Shown: in pieces, positions 35,002 through 43,965 of the stretch
Numbering within the stretch: position 1 is the first letter of the stretch
Layout: every line of letters starts with the position of its first letter
Assembly: GCF_013204795.1 (NCBI RefSeq)
Contig: NZ_JABMKW010000016.1
Coordinates: 124,001 to 188,000 of the forward strand
DNA length: 64,000 nucleotides
From: Pedobacter panaciterrae
GTDB taxonomy: Bacteria; Bacteroidota; Bacteroidia; Sphingobacteriales; Sphingobacteriaceae
Direction: 5' to 3'
Made by a program: the position numbers and the translations under genes
Notes under the pieces: generated by a model
The model's database searches: none
What the model was told of the DNA's origin: nothing
Seen by the model: the letters and a program-made list of their open reading frames with translations, nothing else

Positions 35002-35982
35002 TTGAAAACACCTAAAAAGATTATTGTAATAAGGTTTAGTTCCATGGGGGATATCATTTACACAACCCCGGTAGTGAGATGCCTCAAAGAACAATTACCT
35101 GATTGCGAAATACATTTCCTTACCAAACCCGCATTCAAATACATTTACCAGAATAACCCCTATTTAACTAAACTTCATACGCTTAAACCAAGGTTATCTG
35201 ATACCATTAAGGATATTAAAGCTGAGAATTTTGACCTGATTATAGACCTGCACAATAACCTGCGTACTTCTATTATCAAATTCAAAACCGGACTACCCTC
35301 TTCTACTTATAAAAAAGATAGAATAAGTAAATGGCTGGCATTAAAATTCAAATGGAATAAACTCATTTCTGGAAAACATCTGGTAGACAGATATCTTGAA
35401 ACCGTGAAGTTTCTTGGTGTAAAAAATGATGACAAGCCTATTGATTATTATATCTCTAAAGAATATCATTTATCAGAATTTTTACCTCCATCTCATCAGC
35501 AAAAGTTCGTTGCCTTTGTTATTGGAGCCACTCATTTTACCAAAAGGCTGCCTAATGATAAGATCATAGAAATATGTAATAAAATAGATCTTCCTGTTGT
35601 TTTATTGGGGGGGAATGATGTAAAAGAGAATGCCGATATAATTAAGGAAGCTACTGGCGATAATGTATTCAGTACCTGTGGGATTACAAACCTGGATCAA
35701 TCTGTTTTTCTGATCTCTAAAGCCCATAAGGTAATTGGATTTGATACCGGACTGACGCATATTTCAGAAGCTTTTGACAAGCCATTAGCGTCTGTATGGG
35801 GCGGCACCACACCTGATTTGCTAGGGGTACATCCTTATAAAATATCACAATCATTAATTGTTGGAGAAGACCTGGCGTGTAGACCGTGTTCAAAGTTTGG
35901 TTTAGAGAGATGTCCCTTAGGACATTTTAAATGTATGAAAAACATTCATACCGATAAGATTGTTAGTTTTATAAACTCATAA
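35002..35982 (+). CDS. glycosyltransferase family 9 (heptosyltransferase-like)
   Basis: A 326-residue cytosolic GT9 enzyme. The N-terminus IVIRFSSMGDIIYTTPVVRCL is the family hallmark, and the ADP-sugar binding region near the C-terminus reads VIGFDTGLTHISEAFDKPLASVWGGTTP. A Cys-rich end (ACRPCSKFGLERCPLGHFKCM) is usual in Bacteroidota members. It probably adds heptose or a related sugar to lipopolysaccharide core, consistent with the ADP-heptose genes just upstream. The start is the TTG at 35002, because the conserved strand begins five codons later and no ATG precedes it. Confidence 0.85.
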   Translation: MKTPKKIIVIRFSSMGDIIYTTPVVRCLKEQLPDCEIHFLTKPAFKYIYQNNPYLTKLHTLKPRLSDTIKDIKAENFDLIIDLHNNLRTSIIKFKTGLPSSTYKKDRISKWLALKFKWNKLISGKHLVDRYLETVKFLGVKNDDKPIDYYISKEYHLSEFLPPSHQQKFVAFVIGATHFTKRLPNDKIIEICNKIDLPVVLLGGNDVKENADIIKEATGDNVFSTCGITNLDQSVFLISKAHKVIGFDTGLTHISEAFDKPLASVWGGTTPDLLGVHPYKISQSLIVGEDLACRPCSKFGLERCPLGHFKCMKNIHTDKIVSFINS

Positions 35983-35992
35983 GAACGCTTAT

Positions 35993-36493
35993 ATGAAGCA
36001 ATTGCTATTAGTAAGACACGGTAAATCAGATTGGGCCAATTCCCATCTTTCAGATTTCGACAGGCCATTAAATCCAAGGGGACACAGAAATGCACCAGAA
36101 ATGGCGTCAAGGATACTTCAAAAAAACCTTGTTCCGCAATTATTGGTAAGCAGCCCTGCTTTAAGAGCAATTACTACCGCCAAACATTTTTCGCAAGTAT
36201 GGCACAAATCTCCTGATCAAATCAAAGAAGAAACTGCTATTTATGAAGCTGATGTGAACACCCTTTTAAAGGTTGTAAACAAGCTGAATAATAAATATGA
36301 CAGAGTAGCCATATTTGGGCACAACCCGGGATTTACAGATTTTGCAAACTACTTAAGTGATGCAAGTATCTATAATATCCCTACCTGTGGAATTGTTATG
36401 ATAGAATTTCCTACAGATGACTGGGCTGAAGTTAGCCACTTTGGCGGAACGCTGATTGAATTCGATTCCCCCAAAAGTACTGATGGTGACTAA
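35993..36493 (+). CDS. sixA: histidine phosphatase SixA-like
   Basis: A 166-residue protein of the histidine phosphatase (RHG) superfamily. QLLLVRHGKSDWANSHLSDFDRPLNPRG carries the catalytic RHG near residue 8, SSPALRAITTA the second Arg, and IFGHNPGFTDFANYL the second His. The SDFDRPLxxRG pattern is characteristic of SixA phosphohistidine phosphatases, which dephosphorylate phosphotransfer His residues. It starts 10 bases after the GT9 stop and overlaps amn tail-to-tail by 4 bases. Confidence 0.85.
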   Translation: MKQLLLVRHGKSDWANSHLSDFDRPLNPRGHRNAPEMASRILQKNLVPQLLVSSPALRAITTAKHFSQVWHKSPDQIKEETAIYEADVNTLLKVVNKLNNKYDRVAIFGHNPGFTDFANYLSDASIYNIPTCGIVMIEFPTDDWAEVSHFGGTLIEFDSPKSTDGD

Positions 36494-37353
36494 AAATGAA
36501 GGTGCTTAACAGTAAGTCCGTTATTAATTAGTTGCATTAACGAATCTACCCCTATTCTTAAATGAGTTTCCACATAATTAGTGGTTACACTGCTATCGCT
36601 TTCGGCAGTTTTTACGCCTTCCGGAATCATTGGCTGATCAGAAACCAGCAGTAAAGCTCCGGTAGGTATTTTATTGGCAAATCCAGTGGTAAAAATAGTT
36701 GCGGTTTCCATATCTACTGCCATTGCACGTAAGCCTTTCAGGTATTTCTTAAAGTTCTTGTCGTGCTCCCAAACCCTGCGGTTGGTGGTATAGCAAGTTC
36801 CTGTCCAATAATCTCTCGAGTGATCTCTTATTGTTGTTGATATCGCTTTCTGCAAAGCGAAGGCAGGTAATGCCGGTACTTCTGCAGGCAGGTAATCATT
36901 TGATGTCCCCTCGCCTCTTATCGCTGCTATAGGCAAAATCAAATCGCCCAATTGGTTTTTCTTCTTTAACCCTCCGCATTTGCCTAAAAACAAAACTGCT
37001 TTAGGAGAAATTGCGGTTAGCAGATCCATCATAGTAGCCGCCATCGGGCTTCCCATACCAAAATTGATAATGGTAATTCCATTTGCAGTTACGCTTTGCA
37101 TCGGCTTATCTAATCCTAAAATAGGTGCATTGCCGTTCCACTCAGAGAACATTTGCACATATTTACTAAAATTTGTTAGCAAGATGTATTGTCCAAATTC
37201 TTCTAATGGTCTGCCGGTATATCTTGGCAACCAGTTCTTAACAATCTCTGATTTAGATTTTAAACCACCTTTTACAGGAGATTCAATTTCTTTAGTTTTT
37301 TTTGCTTTCGCTACTGCTTTTTCATCTTTTTTTACGTCTTTTTCTTCGTTCAT
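36490..37353 (-). CDS. amn: AMP nucleosidase
   Basis: A 287-residue protein with a charged Lys/Glu-rich N-terminus followed by a phosphorylase/nucleosidase fold. VTANGITIINFGMGSPMAATMMDLL is the phosphate/ribose-binding loop, and VDMETATIFTTGFANKIPTGALLLVSDQPM is the substrate-binding and catalytic end. It is expected to hydrolyse AMP to adenine and ribose 5-phosphate. It is shorter than the ~480-residue E. coli Amn but of the size usual in Bacteroidota. Another nucleoside phosphorylase activity cannot be fully excluded. Confidence 0.85.
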   Translation of the reverse strand: MNEEKDVKKDEKAVAKAKKTKEIESPVKGGLKSKSEIVKNWLPRYTGRPLEEFGQYILLTNFSKYVQMFSEWNGNAPILGLDKPMQSVTANGITIINFGMGSPMAATMMDLLTAISPKAVLFLGKCGGLKKKNQLGDLILPIAAIRGEGTSNDYLPAEVPALPAFALQKAISTTIRDHSRDYWTGTCYTTNRRVWEHDKNFKKYLKGLRAMAVDMETATIFTTGFANKIPTGALLLVSDQPMIPEGVKTAESDSSVTTNYVETHLRIGVDSLMQLINNGLTVKHLHF

Positions 37354-37424
37354 ATATTTATCCTTTCTTTATTATTCTTTTTTTGAGGTGTATGCTAAAC
37401 TTCTGTTATCCACTTAAGTATGAG

Positions 37425-37490
37425 CCCGTCATCCTAAATCTTGTAGTCTTCGGCTACTTCTTCGTCATCTCTCCTATCGTCGAGATGACG
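37425..37490. repeat. intergenic palindromic repeat
   Basis: The region contains CCGTCATCCTAAATC, a small dyad (TAGTCTTCGGCTA) and a hairpin with arms CGTCATCTC (37463-37471) and GAGATGACG (37482-37490). The same arms recur at 30361-30394 and 41493-41543. It lies between amn and the clpX terminator. Confidence 0.55.
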
Positions 37491-37529
37491 GCTTGGCGTG
37501 CCTACAACCTTAACCAATATATTAAAAAA

Positions 37530-37553
37530 AAATCCCCGGTAAAACCGGGGATT
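37530..37553 (-). terminator. Rho-independent terminator of clpX
   Basis: AAATCCCCGGT and ACCGGGGATTT form a perfect 11-bp stem with an AAA loop, followed on the minus strand by TTTTTTT. It lies 7 bases after the clpX stop. Confidence 0.9.
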
Positions 37554-37560
37554 TAAATTT

Positions 37561-38802
37561 CTAAGCAGCTTTTAACTTTTTAAAGTCGGCCTTCTCAAAT
37601 TTCTCCACGGCATAGTCGAGTGAAATACTCAATTCCTGGACACTCGCGTCCGATGGTATTTCAAACATCGCATCAAGCATAATCGCTTCGCAAATAGAGC
37701 GTAAGCCCCTTGCACCAAGTTTATATTCCATTGCCTTATCAACAATGAAATCTAAAACCTCATCTTCAAATACAAGCTTTACATTCTCATATTCGAATAG
37801 TTTCACATACTGACGCAACAATGAGTTCTTAGGCTCAGTAAGAATGTTGCGTAAAGCCTGCTTATCTAATGGGTTAAGGTGCGTTAAAACCGGCACACGA
37901 CCAATAAGCTCTGGTATTAATCCAAATGATTTTAAATCCTGAGGAGTGATATACTTGTACAGGTTTTTAAGATCCAACTCTTCGTCGTCCTTTTTAACTT
38001 TGTAACCTACAGCCTGTGTACGCAATCTGTTCGCTATTTTACGTTCAATACCATCAAATGCACCCCCGCAAATAAACAAGATGTTATTCGTGTTCACAGG
38101 GATCATCTTCTGATCAGGGTGCTTACGACCACCCTGAGGCGGAACGTTTACTACAGTACCTTCTAAGATCTTCAACAAGGCCTGTTGTACACCTTCTCCC
38201 GATACATCTCTGGTGATTGAAGGGTTATCACTTTTACGTGCCACCTTGTCAACCTCATCGATATAAACGATACCACGTTCTGCCGAAGCCACATCATAAT
38301 CAGCCGCCTGCAATAAACGTGTTAATATGCTTTCAACATCCTCTCCTACATAACCTGCTTCGGTAAGCACCGTTGCATCGCATATACAAAAAGGCACATG
38401 CAATATCTTTGCAATGGTTTTAGCCAGTAAAGTTTTACCTGTTCCTGTTTCGCCTACCAGCATGATGTTGGATTTTTCAATCTCAATCTCGTCAGCTTTA
38501 TCAATCTTCTGACTCAACCTTTTATAGTGGTTATACACTGCCACAGAAAGTACTTTTTTAGCATCATCCTGACCAATAACATACTGATCAATATGCGCTT
38601 TAATTTCCTGTGGTTTTAACAAGGTGATCGAAGGATCTAAAGCTTTACCTTTTTTGCTGCCCAGCTCCTGTACCAGAAGCTGATTCGCCTGAGCAACACA
38701 TTTATCACAAATGTATGCATCAAGCCCTTCGATAAGCATTAAAGTATCCTGCTTACCTGAGCCACAAAAAGAGCAACGCGATTCTTTATTTTGTTTAGCC
38801 AT
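37561..38802 (-). CDS. clpX: ATP-dependent Clp protease ATP-binding subunit ClpX
   Basis: A 413-residue AAA+ unfoldase. The N-terminal zinc domain has Cys10, Cys13, Cys32 and Cys35 (CSFC...CDKC). The Walker A is GETGTGKT near residue 120 and the Walker B segment is [13 protein letters not shown]. The ClpP-contacting and substrate loops follow, with [10 protein letters not shown] and the sensor-2 [10 protein letters not shown] near the end. It unfolds tagged substrates and feeds them to ClpP. It begins 2 bases after the clpP stop, so the two are one operon. Confidence 0.97.
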   Translation of the reverse strand: MAKQNKESRCSFCGSGKQDTLMLIEGLDAYICDKCVAQANQLLVQELGSKKGKALDPSITLLKPQEIKAHIDQYVIGQDDAKKVLSVAVYNHYKRLSQKIDKADEIEIEKSNIMLVGETGTGKTLLAKTIAKILHVPFCICDATVLTEAGYVGEDVESILTRLLQAADYDVASAERGIVYIDEVDKVARKSDNPSITRDVSGEGVQQALLKILEGTVVNVPPQGGRKHPDQKMIPVNTNNILFICGGAFDGIERKIANRLRTQAVGYKVKKDDEELDLKNLYKYITPQDLKSFGLIPELIGRVPVLTHLNPLDKQALRNILTEPKNSLLRQYVKLFEYENVKLVFEDEVLDFIVDKAMEYKLGARGLRSICEAIMLDAMFEIPSDASVQELSISLDYAVEKFEKADFKKLKAA

Positions 38803-38804
38803 TT

Positions 38805-39500
38805 TTAATCTTTCTTACTACTGGCAACCAGTACTTCATCAATCATTCCAAAACCTTTCGCCTCCTCAGCTTTCATCCAGTAATCACGGTCTGAAGCTTT
38901 TTCTACCCACTCATAAGATTGTCCGGAATGATTAGAAATGATATCGTACAATTCCTTTTTTAATTTTAGCATCTCCCTAAGGTTGATCTCCATATCTGAA
39001 GCCACACCCTGAGCACCACCAGAAGGTTGGTGAATCATTACACGTGAGTGAGGTAATGCAGCACGTTTTCCTTTAGCTCCTGCTACCAATAAAACCGCTC
39101 CCATTGAAGCCGCCATACCGGTACAAATTGTAGCCACATCAGGAGTGATGTACTGCATGGTGTCGTATATACCTAAACCGGCATAAACTGAACCACCTGG
39201 TGAATTGATATAAATTTGAATGTCTCTATTGTTATCTGTCGACTGTAAAAACAACAATTGAGCTTGTATAATGTTTGCATTTCCGTCATAAATAGCATCA
39301 CCTAAAAAGATAATCCTATCCATCATCAAACGAGAGAAAACGTCCATTTGCGCTACATTAAGCTGGCGTTCTTCAATGATATAAGGTGTCATGCTTTTTG
39401 GAGAGTTGTTTGTTGCTCCAATAAAACGATCAACATTTAAACCGTTTATACGGTGATGTTTAACTGCATATTTTCTAAACTCGTCTTTATCTATTTTCAT
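38805..39500 (-). CDS. clpP: ATP-dependent Clp protease proteolytic subunit ClpP
   Basis: A 231-residue serine protease subunit with catalytic Ser132 in CTGMAASMGAVLL and His157 in HSRVMIHQPSGG; the catalytic Asp lies in the DYWM region near the C-terminus. INSPGGSVYAGLGIYDTMQ is the characteristic oligomer contact. The N-terminal ~30 residues (DKDEFRKYAVKHHRING) are a short extension with propeptide character. It lies upstream of clpX (2 bases) and downstream of tig, the usual proteostasis order. Confidence 0.97.
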   Translation of the reverse strand: MKIDKDEFRKYAVKHHRINGLNVDRFIGATNNSPKSMTPYIIEERQLNVAQMDVFSRLMMDRIIFLGDAIYDGNANIIQAQLLFLQSTDNNRDIQIYINSPGGSVYAGLGIYDTMQYITPDVATICTGMAASMGAVLLVAGAKGKRAALPHSRVMIHQPSGGAQGVASDMEINLREMLKLKKELYDIISNHSGQSYEWVEKASDRDYWMKAEEAKGFGMIDEVLVASSKKD

Positions 39501-39642
39501 AAGTTCCTATTTTTCTTTTATCTGTTATGGAGCTTCCTCAGGAGGTTTCAGAAGTTCTTATTTTCTAATATTTGTCACCAAAGTAGCTAAACTAAATTGG
39601 TAATTTATTGTGGCATTGTAAAATTTGAATATCTTTTATATA

Positions 39643-39673
39643 AATAAGGCGGCCTTAATAAAGCCGCCTTATT
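39643..39673 (-). terminator. Rho-independent terminator of tig
   Basis: AATAAGGCGGC (39643-39653) and GCCGCCTTATT (39663-39673) form a perfect 11-bp stem with a 9-base loop; a T-rich stretch follows on the minus strand. It lies 45 bases beyond the tig stop and separates tig from clpP. Confidence 0.85.
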
Positions 39674-39717
39674 CTTAAAACTATAAAATTAATTGTGTTT
39701 GCTGTTACCAGCCTTTC

Positions 39718-41064
39718 TTATTTTAATTCTATAAATTTATTATAAGCTATTTCTTTTTGGTCTAAAGTAGCAACTGATTGAATGTGTTCGAAAACTTTAA
39801 TCGCTTTTACTTCATCAAAAATACGGTTAGCGTTGTCTTTCTCTTTAAGGAAAGTAGCAGTATACTGAGCCAATTGATCTTCCGGCATCGGAGCTGGACT
39901 GTACATTCTAAATTGTGCGTCTAAACGTTGTTTTGCTGTTTGGAAAACATCTTCATATTTAATCTCGATGTTATTGTCTTTAATCAATTTGTTTTCGATT
40001 AAAGTCCATTTCAAGTTTTTAGCGAAATCATCATAACCTTCAGCTAATTCTTCGTCAGTTAGTTTTTCGTTAGTAGCTTTTAACCATTTACGTAAAAACT
40101 CATCTGGCAAATCAATTTTAACACTGTCAGTAAGTTTAGTATACATATCGTTTTGTAATTTACGATCTGCATCTTGCTTAAACATGCTTTCGATTTCTTC
40201 TGTAATTCTGGCAGTAAAACCAGCCTCATCAGTTACTTCACCTGCACCAAATAATTTATCAAAGAACTCTTGATTTAAATCAGCTTCCTCTAAACGGTTT
40301 ACATTTTTAACCGTTGCCTGGAATTTTGATTGTAGGTCTTTGGCATCTTCCTCGCTGATGTTTAATAATTTGGCTATTATAACCTCATTTTTATCAAAAG
40401 CTTTTTGAACGTCAAGCGTAACTACATCATCCTTTTTTAAACCAATTAAAGATTTTAAAATCTTTTTATCAGTAACCTGATCTAAACGAATAGATCCTGT
40501 TTGTGTAATGCCACCTTCAAAAACTGAACCATCGGCAGAAAGTTGTGCTAATTCGGCATAAAGTACGTCTTCTTCTGCCGAAACTTCAGGGTTTGTCATT
40601 TTGCCATAGCTTTTGCGGATGTTTTTGATACGCGCAGCTAAAGTTTCTTCGTCAGCTTTAACAACATATTGAGTAAACTTGTCTTTAGAAGAAAGGTTTA
40701 AATCAATAGCAGGTGCTAATCCTAATTCATAATCAAATTCAAACTCGTCTGTATAATCCCATTTGAATTCTTTAGAATCATCCATCACAGGCAAAGGCTG
40801 ACCAAGAATTTCTACTTTATTATCAGTTAAGTGTTTGTTTAAAGTTTCGCTTAACAGATTGTTGATTTCTTCTACAAGAATACTTCTGCCATACATTTTT
40901 TTGATGTGAGCAGGAGGAACCATTCCTTTACGGAACCCAGGAAGGTTTGCTTTTTTAGCTTGTTCTTTTATAGTCTTATCAACCTTTTCAGTATAATCTT
41001 CAGGTGCAATTTTAATTTTTACAACTGCGTTTAAGTCGTTAATTTTTTCCTGTGTAATGTTCAT
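39718..41064 (-). CDS. tig: trigger factor
   Basis: A 448-residue ribosome-associated chaperone. The N-terminal domain carries the ribosome-docking signature LPGFRKGMVPPAHIKKMYG (GFRxGxxP near residue 42). The middle PPIase-like part is poorly conserved (ADGSVFEGG), as is usual in Bacteroidota. The C-terminal arms are helical and highly charged. It binds nascent chains at the exit tunnel. It is followed by its own terminator and by clpP-clpX, an arrangement conserved in many bacteria. Confidence 0.93.
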   Translation of the reverse strand: MNITQEKINDLNAVVKIKIAPEDYTEKVDKTIKEQAKKANLPGFRKGMVPPAHIKKMYGRSILVEEINNLLSETLNKHLTDNKVEILGQPLPVMDDSKEFKWDYTDEFEFDYELGLAPAIDLNLSSKDKFTQYVVKADEETLAARIKNIRKSYGKMTNPEVSAEEDVLYAELAQLSADGSVFEGGITQTGSIRLDQVTDKKILKSLIGLKKDDVVTLDVQKAFDKNEVIIAKLLNISEEDAKDLQSKFQATVKNVNRLEEADLNQEFFDKLFGAGEVTDEAGFTARITEEIESMFKQDADRKLQNDMYTKLTDSVKIDLPDEFLRKWLKATNEKLTDEELAEGYDDFAKNLKWTLIENKLIKDNNIEIKYEDVFQTAKQRLDAQFRMYSPAPMPEDQLAQYTATFLKEKDNANRIFDEVKAIKVFEHIQSVATLDQKEIAYNKFIELK

Positions 41065-41105
41065 CTTTCTGAATCAATATTTTTATAACCGTCTTTATAT
41101 AAAAA

Positions 41106-41126
41106 TTCCCCCGTGTTGCGGGGGAA
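41106..41126 (-). terminator. Rho-independent terminator of tRNA-Leu(UAG)
   Basis: TTCCCCCG and CGGGGGAA form a perfect stem around GTTG-like loop bases, followed on the minus strand by TTTTT. It begins 9 bases beyond the tRNA 3' end and separates the tRNA from tig. Confidence 0.85.
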
Positions 41127-41134
41127 CTTTTGTG

Positions 41135-41216
41135 TGCGGAAGAAGGGACTCGAACCCCCACGCCGTGAAGCGCCAGATCCTAAGTCTGGTGCGGCTACCA
41201 ATTACGCCACTTCCGC
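41135..41216 (-). tRNA. tRNA-Leu (anticodon UAG)
   Basis: An 82-base class II tRNA on the minus strand. Acceptor arms GCGGAAG/CTTCCGC pair perfectly, with discriminator A. The anticodon loop CTTAGGA lies between CCAGA and TCTGG and gives TAG. A long variable arm (CGCTTCACGGCG) and a T-loop TTCGAGT follow. CCA is not encoded. A consensus promoter lies upstream and a terminator downstream. Confidence 0.95.
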
Positions 41217-41238
41217 AGTTAGGATTGTTTTAGGACTG

Positions 41239-41268
41239 CAAAGATAGAGATAGTTTTCAATTCTCAAA
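41239..41268 (-). promoter_or_regulatory. Bacteroidota-type promoter of tRNA-Leu(UAG)
   Basis: On the minus strand TTTG (41265-41268) is followed by 18 bases and TATCTTTG (41239-41246), matching TTTG-N17-19-TAnnTTTG. The -7 element ends 22 bases before the mature tRNA 5' end, leaving a short leader. This is the clearest promoter in the window. Confidence 0.7.
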
Positions 41269-41695
41269 ACCCTTTTCAAAATATTTTCAATAAATATTTA
41301 ATACCCCTCTGCCCTATTCTCATTACTTACTCACCATCAAAATTTCACCCTTCTGATAACCAGCAAAATACATTTGAAATTTTTAATGCATCAATAAATT
41401 TCATGAATAAAAAAAAATTAAAATATTTTTTCATTTAACTGTTTTCCGGTAGAGTCGTCGCTAGTTTTCGATCAAAAAGCCATGAAGACATACTCGTTAT
41501 CCTGAAATCGTGCTATAGCACATGCTGTCGTCGAGATGACGAGCGTATTAGAATGACGCTTAGTACTAACTAATCACCTCCTGTATAGCCAGAGCAGGAG
41601 GCGACATTGCTTATCAGGACGTGACATTCTTTTATTGCCCCACCCCTCTTACCATCCGAGAAACCCAGGAGTTGTGGGTGCATCTCTTGTTTCAG
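41269..41695. other. 427-base intergenic region with dyads
   Basis: No gene was found. A perfect 12-base palindrome GTGCTATAGCAC (41510-41521) lies within a larger inverted repeat: CTCGTTATC (41493-41501) pairs with GATGACGAG (41535-41543), with one G-T. This belongs to the dispersed CGTCATC/GATGACG repeat family. The rest is AT-rich and featureless. Confidence 0.5.
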
Positions 41696-43834
41696 TTACC
41701 TATATCCCAAGCCCATATTGTAGAATAGAAAGGCCCATTTGTCGGCAATCTCTTCAATAGCTTTATCTGTCGGTTTACCGGCACCATGCCCGGCGTTGGT
41801 CTGTATACTGATCAGCACCGGTGCATCACCTCCCTGCCGCTCCTGCAAGGTTGCCGCAAACTTAAAAGAGTGCGCCGGTACAACCCTGTCGTCATGATCG
41901 GCAGTAGTAACCAATGTTGCGGGATATTTACCTCCTGCTTTTAAAGCATGCACGGGCGAATACTTATGTAAATACTCAAACATCTCTTTTGAATCTTCCG
42001 ACGTCCCATAATCATAGCTCCAGCCTGCTCCTGCCGTAAATTTATGGTAGCGCAACATATCCATTACCCCAACGGCCGGAAATGCTACCTTAAACAGCTC
42101 TGGTCGCTGCGCCATGGTAGCTCCAACCAACAACCCGCCATTTGAACCACCCATTATTGCCAGGTAATCTTTAGAAGTATACTTAGTTGAAATCAAATAC
42201 TCCGCCGCAGCAATAAAGTCGTCAAATACATTTTGCTTTTGGAGTTTAGTTCCTGCAAGATGCCATTTTTCGCCATACTCGCCACCACCACGCAGATTAG
42301 GGACTGCATAAACACCTCCCTGCTCCAGTAAAACAACTACAGAAGTACTAAACGCAGGAGTTAAACTAATATTAAAACCTCCGTAACCATATAACACAGT
42401 AGGATTTTTGCCATTTAGCACTAGTCCTTTTTTATAGGTAATGATCATTGGCACCTTAGTGCCGTCTTTAGAAGTATAAAATATCTGTTTAGACTCGTAT
42501 TTTGATGGATCGAAATCGATACCCGGCTTTTTATAGACTTCCGATTGGCCTGTAGTTACCGAATATTTAAAAATTGTAGTTGGATAAACATAGGACGTAA
42601 AGGTATAAAATAGCTCTAGCTCCTTCTTTTTACTGCCAAAGCCAACAGATGTACCTATCCCGGGCAACTTAATTTCGTGTTCCAGTTTACCGTCCATACC
42701 ATACTGCAATACCATCGAAACTGCATCCTTAATGTAATTAGCAAATAGCTTACCTCCACCGGTTGATGGGCTTAATACATTTTCTGTTTCTTTGATCAGG
42801 TCTTTCCAGTTTGCAGGTTTGGGATCGGCAGCATCCACAGTAACGATGCGTCCATTTGGCGCGTCAAGGTTTGTATATATGTACAACTTGCTGCCAATAT
42901 TATCAATGATGCTATGGTTTTGTTCAAAATTATCGACCACAGGGATAATGGCAGAATTGGCCACAGAAAGATCCTTTATGTACAACTCATTACCTGATGT
43001 AGAATTAGCAGCAGAGATAATCAAATAGCGTTCATCTTCTGTTAAGCCTGCACCAATATACCTGCGTGGAGTTTTTGCACCTCCAAATACCAGCTGATCG
43101 TCTTTTTGCGGCGTTCCCAGTTTATGGAAAAACAATTTATGTTGTTCTGTTAACCCTGATAGCTGGCTTCCCTCTTTAGGTTTATCGTAGCTGCTGTAAT
43201 AGAAGCCGGTATTGCCTTGCCAGGCTATACCAGAGAATTTTACGTCAATAAGTGTATCGCCAATAATTGACTTATCGGCTGCGTGCATCACAACAACGCT
43301 GGTCCAGTCTGAACCTCCTGCCGAAAGCTGATATGCTACCAAACTTCCATCTTTAGAAAAACTGATGTCGGCCAATGAGGTGGTTGCATCTTTAGAAAAC
43401 GTATTTGGATCCAGAAATACTTCAGGCTCTCCGCCTTCCTTTTGACGATACAGAAGGCTTTGGTTTTGCAAACCCGTGTTTTTATAGAAATAAGTATAAT
43501 CGCCTTCTTTAAATGGCTGAGAATACTTTTCGTAATTCATCAACTTTGTTAATCGTTCTTTTATGACTTTTCTGAAAGGAATTTGGGCCAGGTACTTTTG
43601 GGTTACTGCATTTTCTGCTTTTACCCATGCTTTGGTATCCTCTGCACGATCATCTTCCAGCCAACGGTACGGATCTTCTACTACAGTTCCAAAATAGGTG
43701 TCTTTTATGTTTTCTTTCTTTGTTTCCGGATAAGTTATTGCCATTTTTTGTAATGTATTGTTTTTTTGAGCCTGAGCAAAAATAGGGAACATAATGACAA
43801 GTGCGATCAGGCTGTTTTTAAATGTTGTTTTCAT
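41696..43834 (-). CDS. prolyl oligopeptidase family serine peptidase (S9A)
   Basis: Started at the ATG at 43834 (712 residues) rather than a TTG two codons earlier. A signal peptide (MKTTFKNSLIALVIMFPIFAQA) places it in the periplasm or outside the cell. The beta-propeller begins with EDPYRWLEDDRAEDTKAWV. The hydrolase domain contains VLYGYGGFNISLTPAF, the nucleophile Ser in IMGGSNGGLLVGA (near 561), Asp in VTTADHDDRVVPAHSFK and His in TNAGHGAGKPTDK (near 682). It cleaves short peptides after proline. It is divergent from the M1 peptidase, with 131 bases between starts. Confidence 0.95.
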   Translation of the reverse strand: MKTTFKNSLIALVIMFPIFAQAQKNNTLQKMAITYPETKKENIKDTYFGTVVEDPYRWLEDDRAEDTKAWVKAENAVTQKYLAQIPFRKVIKERLTKLMNYEKYSQPFKEGDYTYFYKNTGLQNQSLLYRQKEGGEPEVFLDPNTFSKDATTSLADISFSKDGSLVAYQLSAGGSDWTSVVVMHAADKSIIGDTLIDVKFSGIAWQGNTGFYYSSYDKPKEGSQLSGLTEQHKLFFHKLGTPQKDDQLVFGGAKTPRRYIGAGLTEDERYLIISAANSTSGNELYIKDLSVANSAIIPVVDNFEQNHSIIDNIGSKLYIYTNLDAPNGRIVTVDAADPKPANWKDLIKETENVLSPSTGGGKLFANYIKDAVSMVLQYGMDGKLEHEIKLPGIGTSVGFGSKKKELELFYTFTSYVYPTTIFKYSVTTGQSEVYKKPGIDFDPSKYESKQIFYTSKDGTKVPMIITYKKGLVLNGKNPTVLYGYGGFNISLTPAFSTSVVVLLEQGGVYAVPNLRGGGEYGEKWHLAGTKLQKQNVFDDFIAAAEYLISTKYTSKDYLAIMGGSNGGLLVGATMAQRPELFKVAFPAVGVMDMLRYHKFTAGAGWSYDYGTSEDSKEMFEYLHKYSPVHALKAGGKYPATLVTTADHDDRVVPAHSFKFAATLQERQGGDAPVLISIQTNAGHGAGKPTDKAIEEIADKWAFLFYNMGLGYR

Positions 43835-43965
43835 AGCCAAAATTGTTTTACCTAAAATTTAATATTGAGATTATGTTCATAAAATTAAACAAAAAATACG
43901 CACACAACACTGTTACTTTTCTTTATTACTACGAATACGTAACTTGGGCGCTTTAATTAACTTTA

